Below, piece after piece: positions 32,064 to 32,408 of a stretch of 32,408 nucleotides of DNA. This DNA is from Mesorhizobium sp. (GTDB lineage: Bacteria > Pseudomonadota > Alphaproteobacteria > Rhizobiales > Rhizobiaceae), in contig NZ_SUEO01000045.1 of the NCBI RefSeq assembly GCF_004962925.1, positions 389 to 32,796 on the forward strand, in the 5' to 3' direction. The translations under genes and the position numbers were made by a program. The notes below the pieces were generated by a model, which saw nothing but the letters and a program-made list of their open reading frames with translations, was not told the origin of the DNA and searched no databases. Position 1 is the first letter of the stretch; each line of letters opens with the position of its first letter.

Positions 32064-32408
32064 ATGCAGATTGTTCTAAGGCTGGTGAAATGGCTGCTCG
32101 GGCTGGCTGTGCTGGCAGTCGCAGCACTCGCCGCCTGGCTTTGCGTAGCGCCGCCGGAACTGATCCGCGTCGGCTCGGGGTACTCGGCCAAGATCGTCTG
32201 CTCGAATGTCTTTATCGCCGGACGCGATGCCAATGACGTGCTCGCCGTCGACGTGCAGGCGCCCGGCCATCCGCTGTTGCGTCTGATGAGGATCTCCGTC
32301 GACAAGGAGCAGGGCACGGTCTCGGCTGGGCTGCTCGGCGTGTTCGGCAAGAGCGTCGCGGTCGCGCGCGACGGGCTCGGCTGCACGTCGGTTCCGGATG
32401 GCGACATC
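32064..32408 (+). CDS. Serine hydrolase (beta-lactamase family), N-terminal part, cut by window edge
   Basis: 115 codons are visible from ATG 32064, which has GGGGGAG about nine bases upstream; no stop occurs before the window ends. One membrane segment at about residues 9-30 (WLLGLAVLAVAALAAWL) then ELIRVGSGYSAKIVCSNVFI and RDGLGCTSVPDG. These are the N-terminal features of a group of membrane-anchored class C beta-lactamase-like serine hydrolases found in rhizobia. The catalytic SxxK would lie beyond the edge, so activity cannot be judged. Divergent from the GH25 gene across 223 bp, in which I see no clear feature. Confidence 0.72.
   Translation, partial: MQIVLRLVKWLLGLAVLAVAALAAWLCVAPPELIRVGSGYSAKIVCSNVFIAGRDANDVLAVDVQAPGHPLLRLMRISVDKEQGTVSAGLLGVFGKSVAVARDGLGCTSVPDGDI

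Overview
The window is about 32 kb of GC-rich chromosomal DNA from an alphaproteobacterium, most likely a Mesorhizobium-like member of the Rhizobiales. That placement rests on protein character, on the SahR-type ArsR/methyltransferase regulator placed directly before metF, and on several short intergenic palindromes of a type common in rhizobial genomes. No rRNA, tRNA, CRISPR array, prophage or transposase gene was seen. Most of the region reads as ordinary core or near-core chromosome with short operons on both strands.

Left part (1-8.3 kb): a pyrimidine or hydantoin catabolic locus. It holds the 3' part of a carbamoyl-amino-acid hydrolase / beta-ureidopropionase, a dihydropyrimidinase (hydA), a small secreted cysteine-containing protein coupled to hydA, a cupin on the opposite strand, and a complete NMT1/THI5-type ABC importer (ATPase, two permeases, binding protein). 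Two palindromic insertions interrupt the locus: one carries a DUF559 Vsr-like nuclease gene between the two hydrolases, the other lies between the ATPase and permease genes.

Middle part (8.3-22.2 kb): a secreted CHRD protein; a two-gene operon of a CaiB/BaiF CoA-transferase and a ThDP-dependent enzyme; an alpha/beta hydrolase; a secreted T2 ribonuclease broken by a frameshift; a membrane diguanylate cyclase; the ABC-F translation factor EttA; trans-aconitate methyltransferase (tam); a long KAS III (FabH-like) enzyme; a MOSC protein; a short-chain dehydrogenase; and a class IV aminotransferase.

Right part (22.2-32.4 kb): a methionine-cycle regulatory node, with sahR-metF divergent from a TrmO-like methyltransferase plus DUF2293 gene around a perfect 16-bp palindrome. 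Then come a 28-residue hydrophobic small protein not in any long frame, an EamA exporter with a possibly structured leader, a type III PLP decarboxylase, a divergent SDR/LysR pair around a 17-bp dyad, two secreted peptidoglycan hydrolases (MltB-like and a GH25 lipoprotein), and the start of a serine hydrolase cut by the window edge.

No clearly unprecedented multi-gene system was found. The most interesting points are the DUF559 gene bracketed by palindromic repeats inside a catabolic operon, the SahR/TrmO divergent node, the 28-residue membrane peptide, the structured EamA leader and the frameshifted RNase T2.
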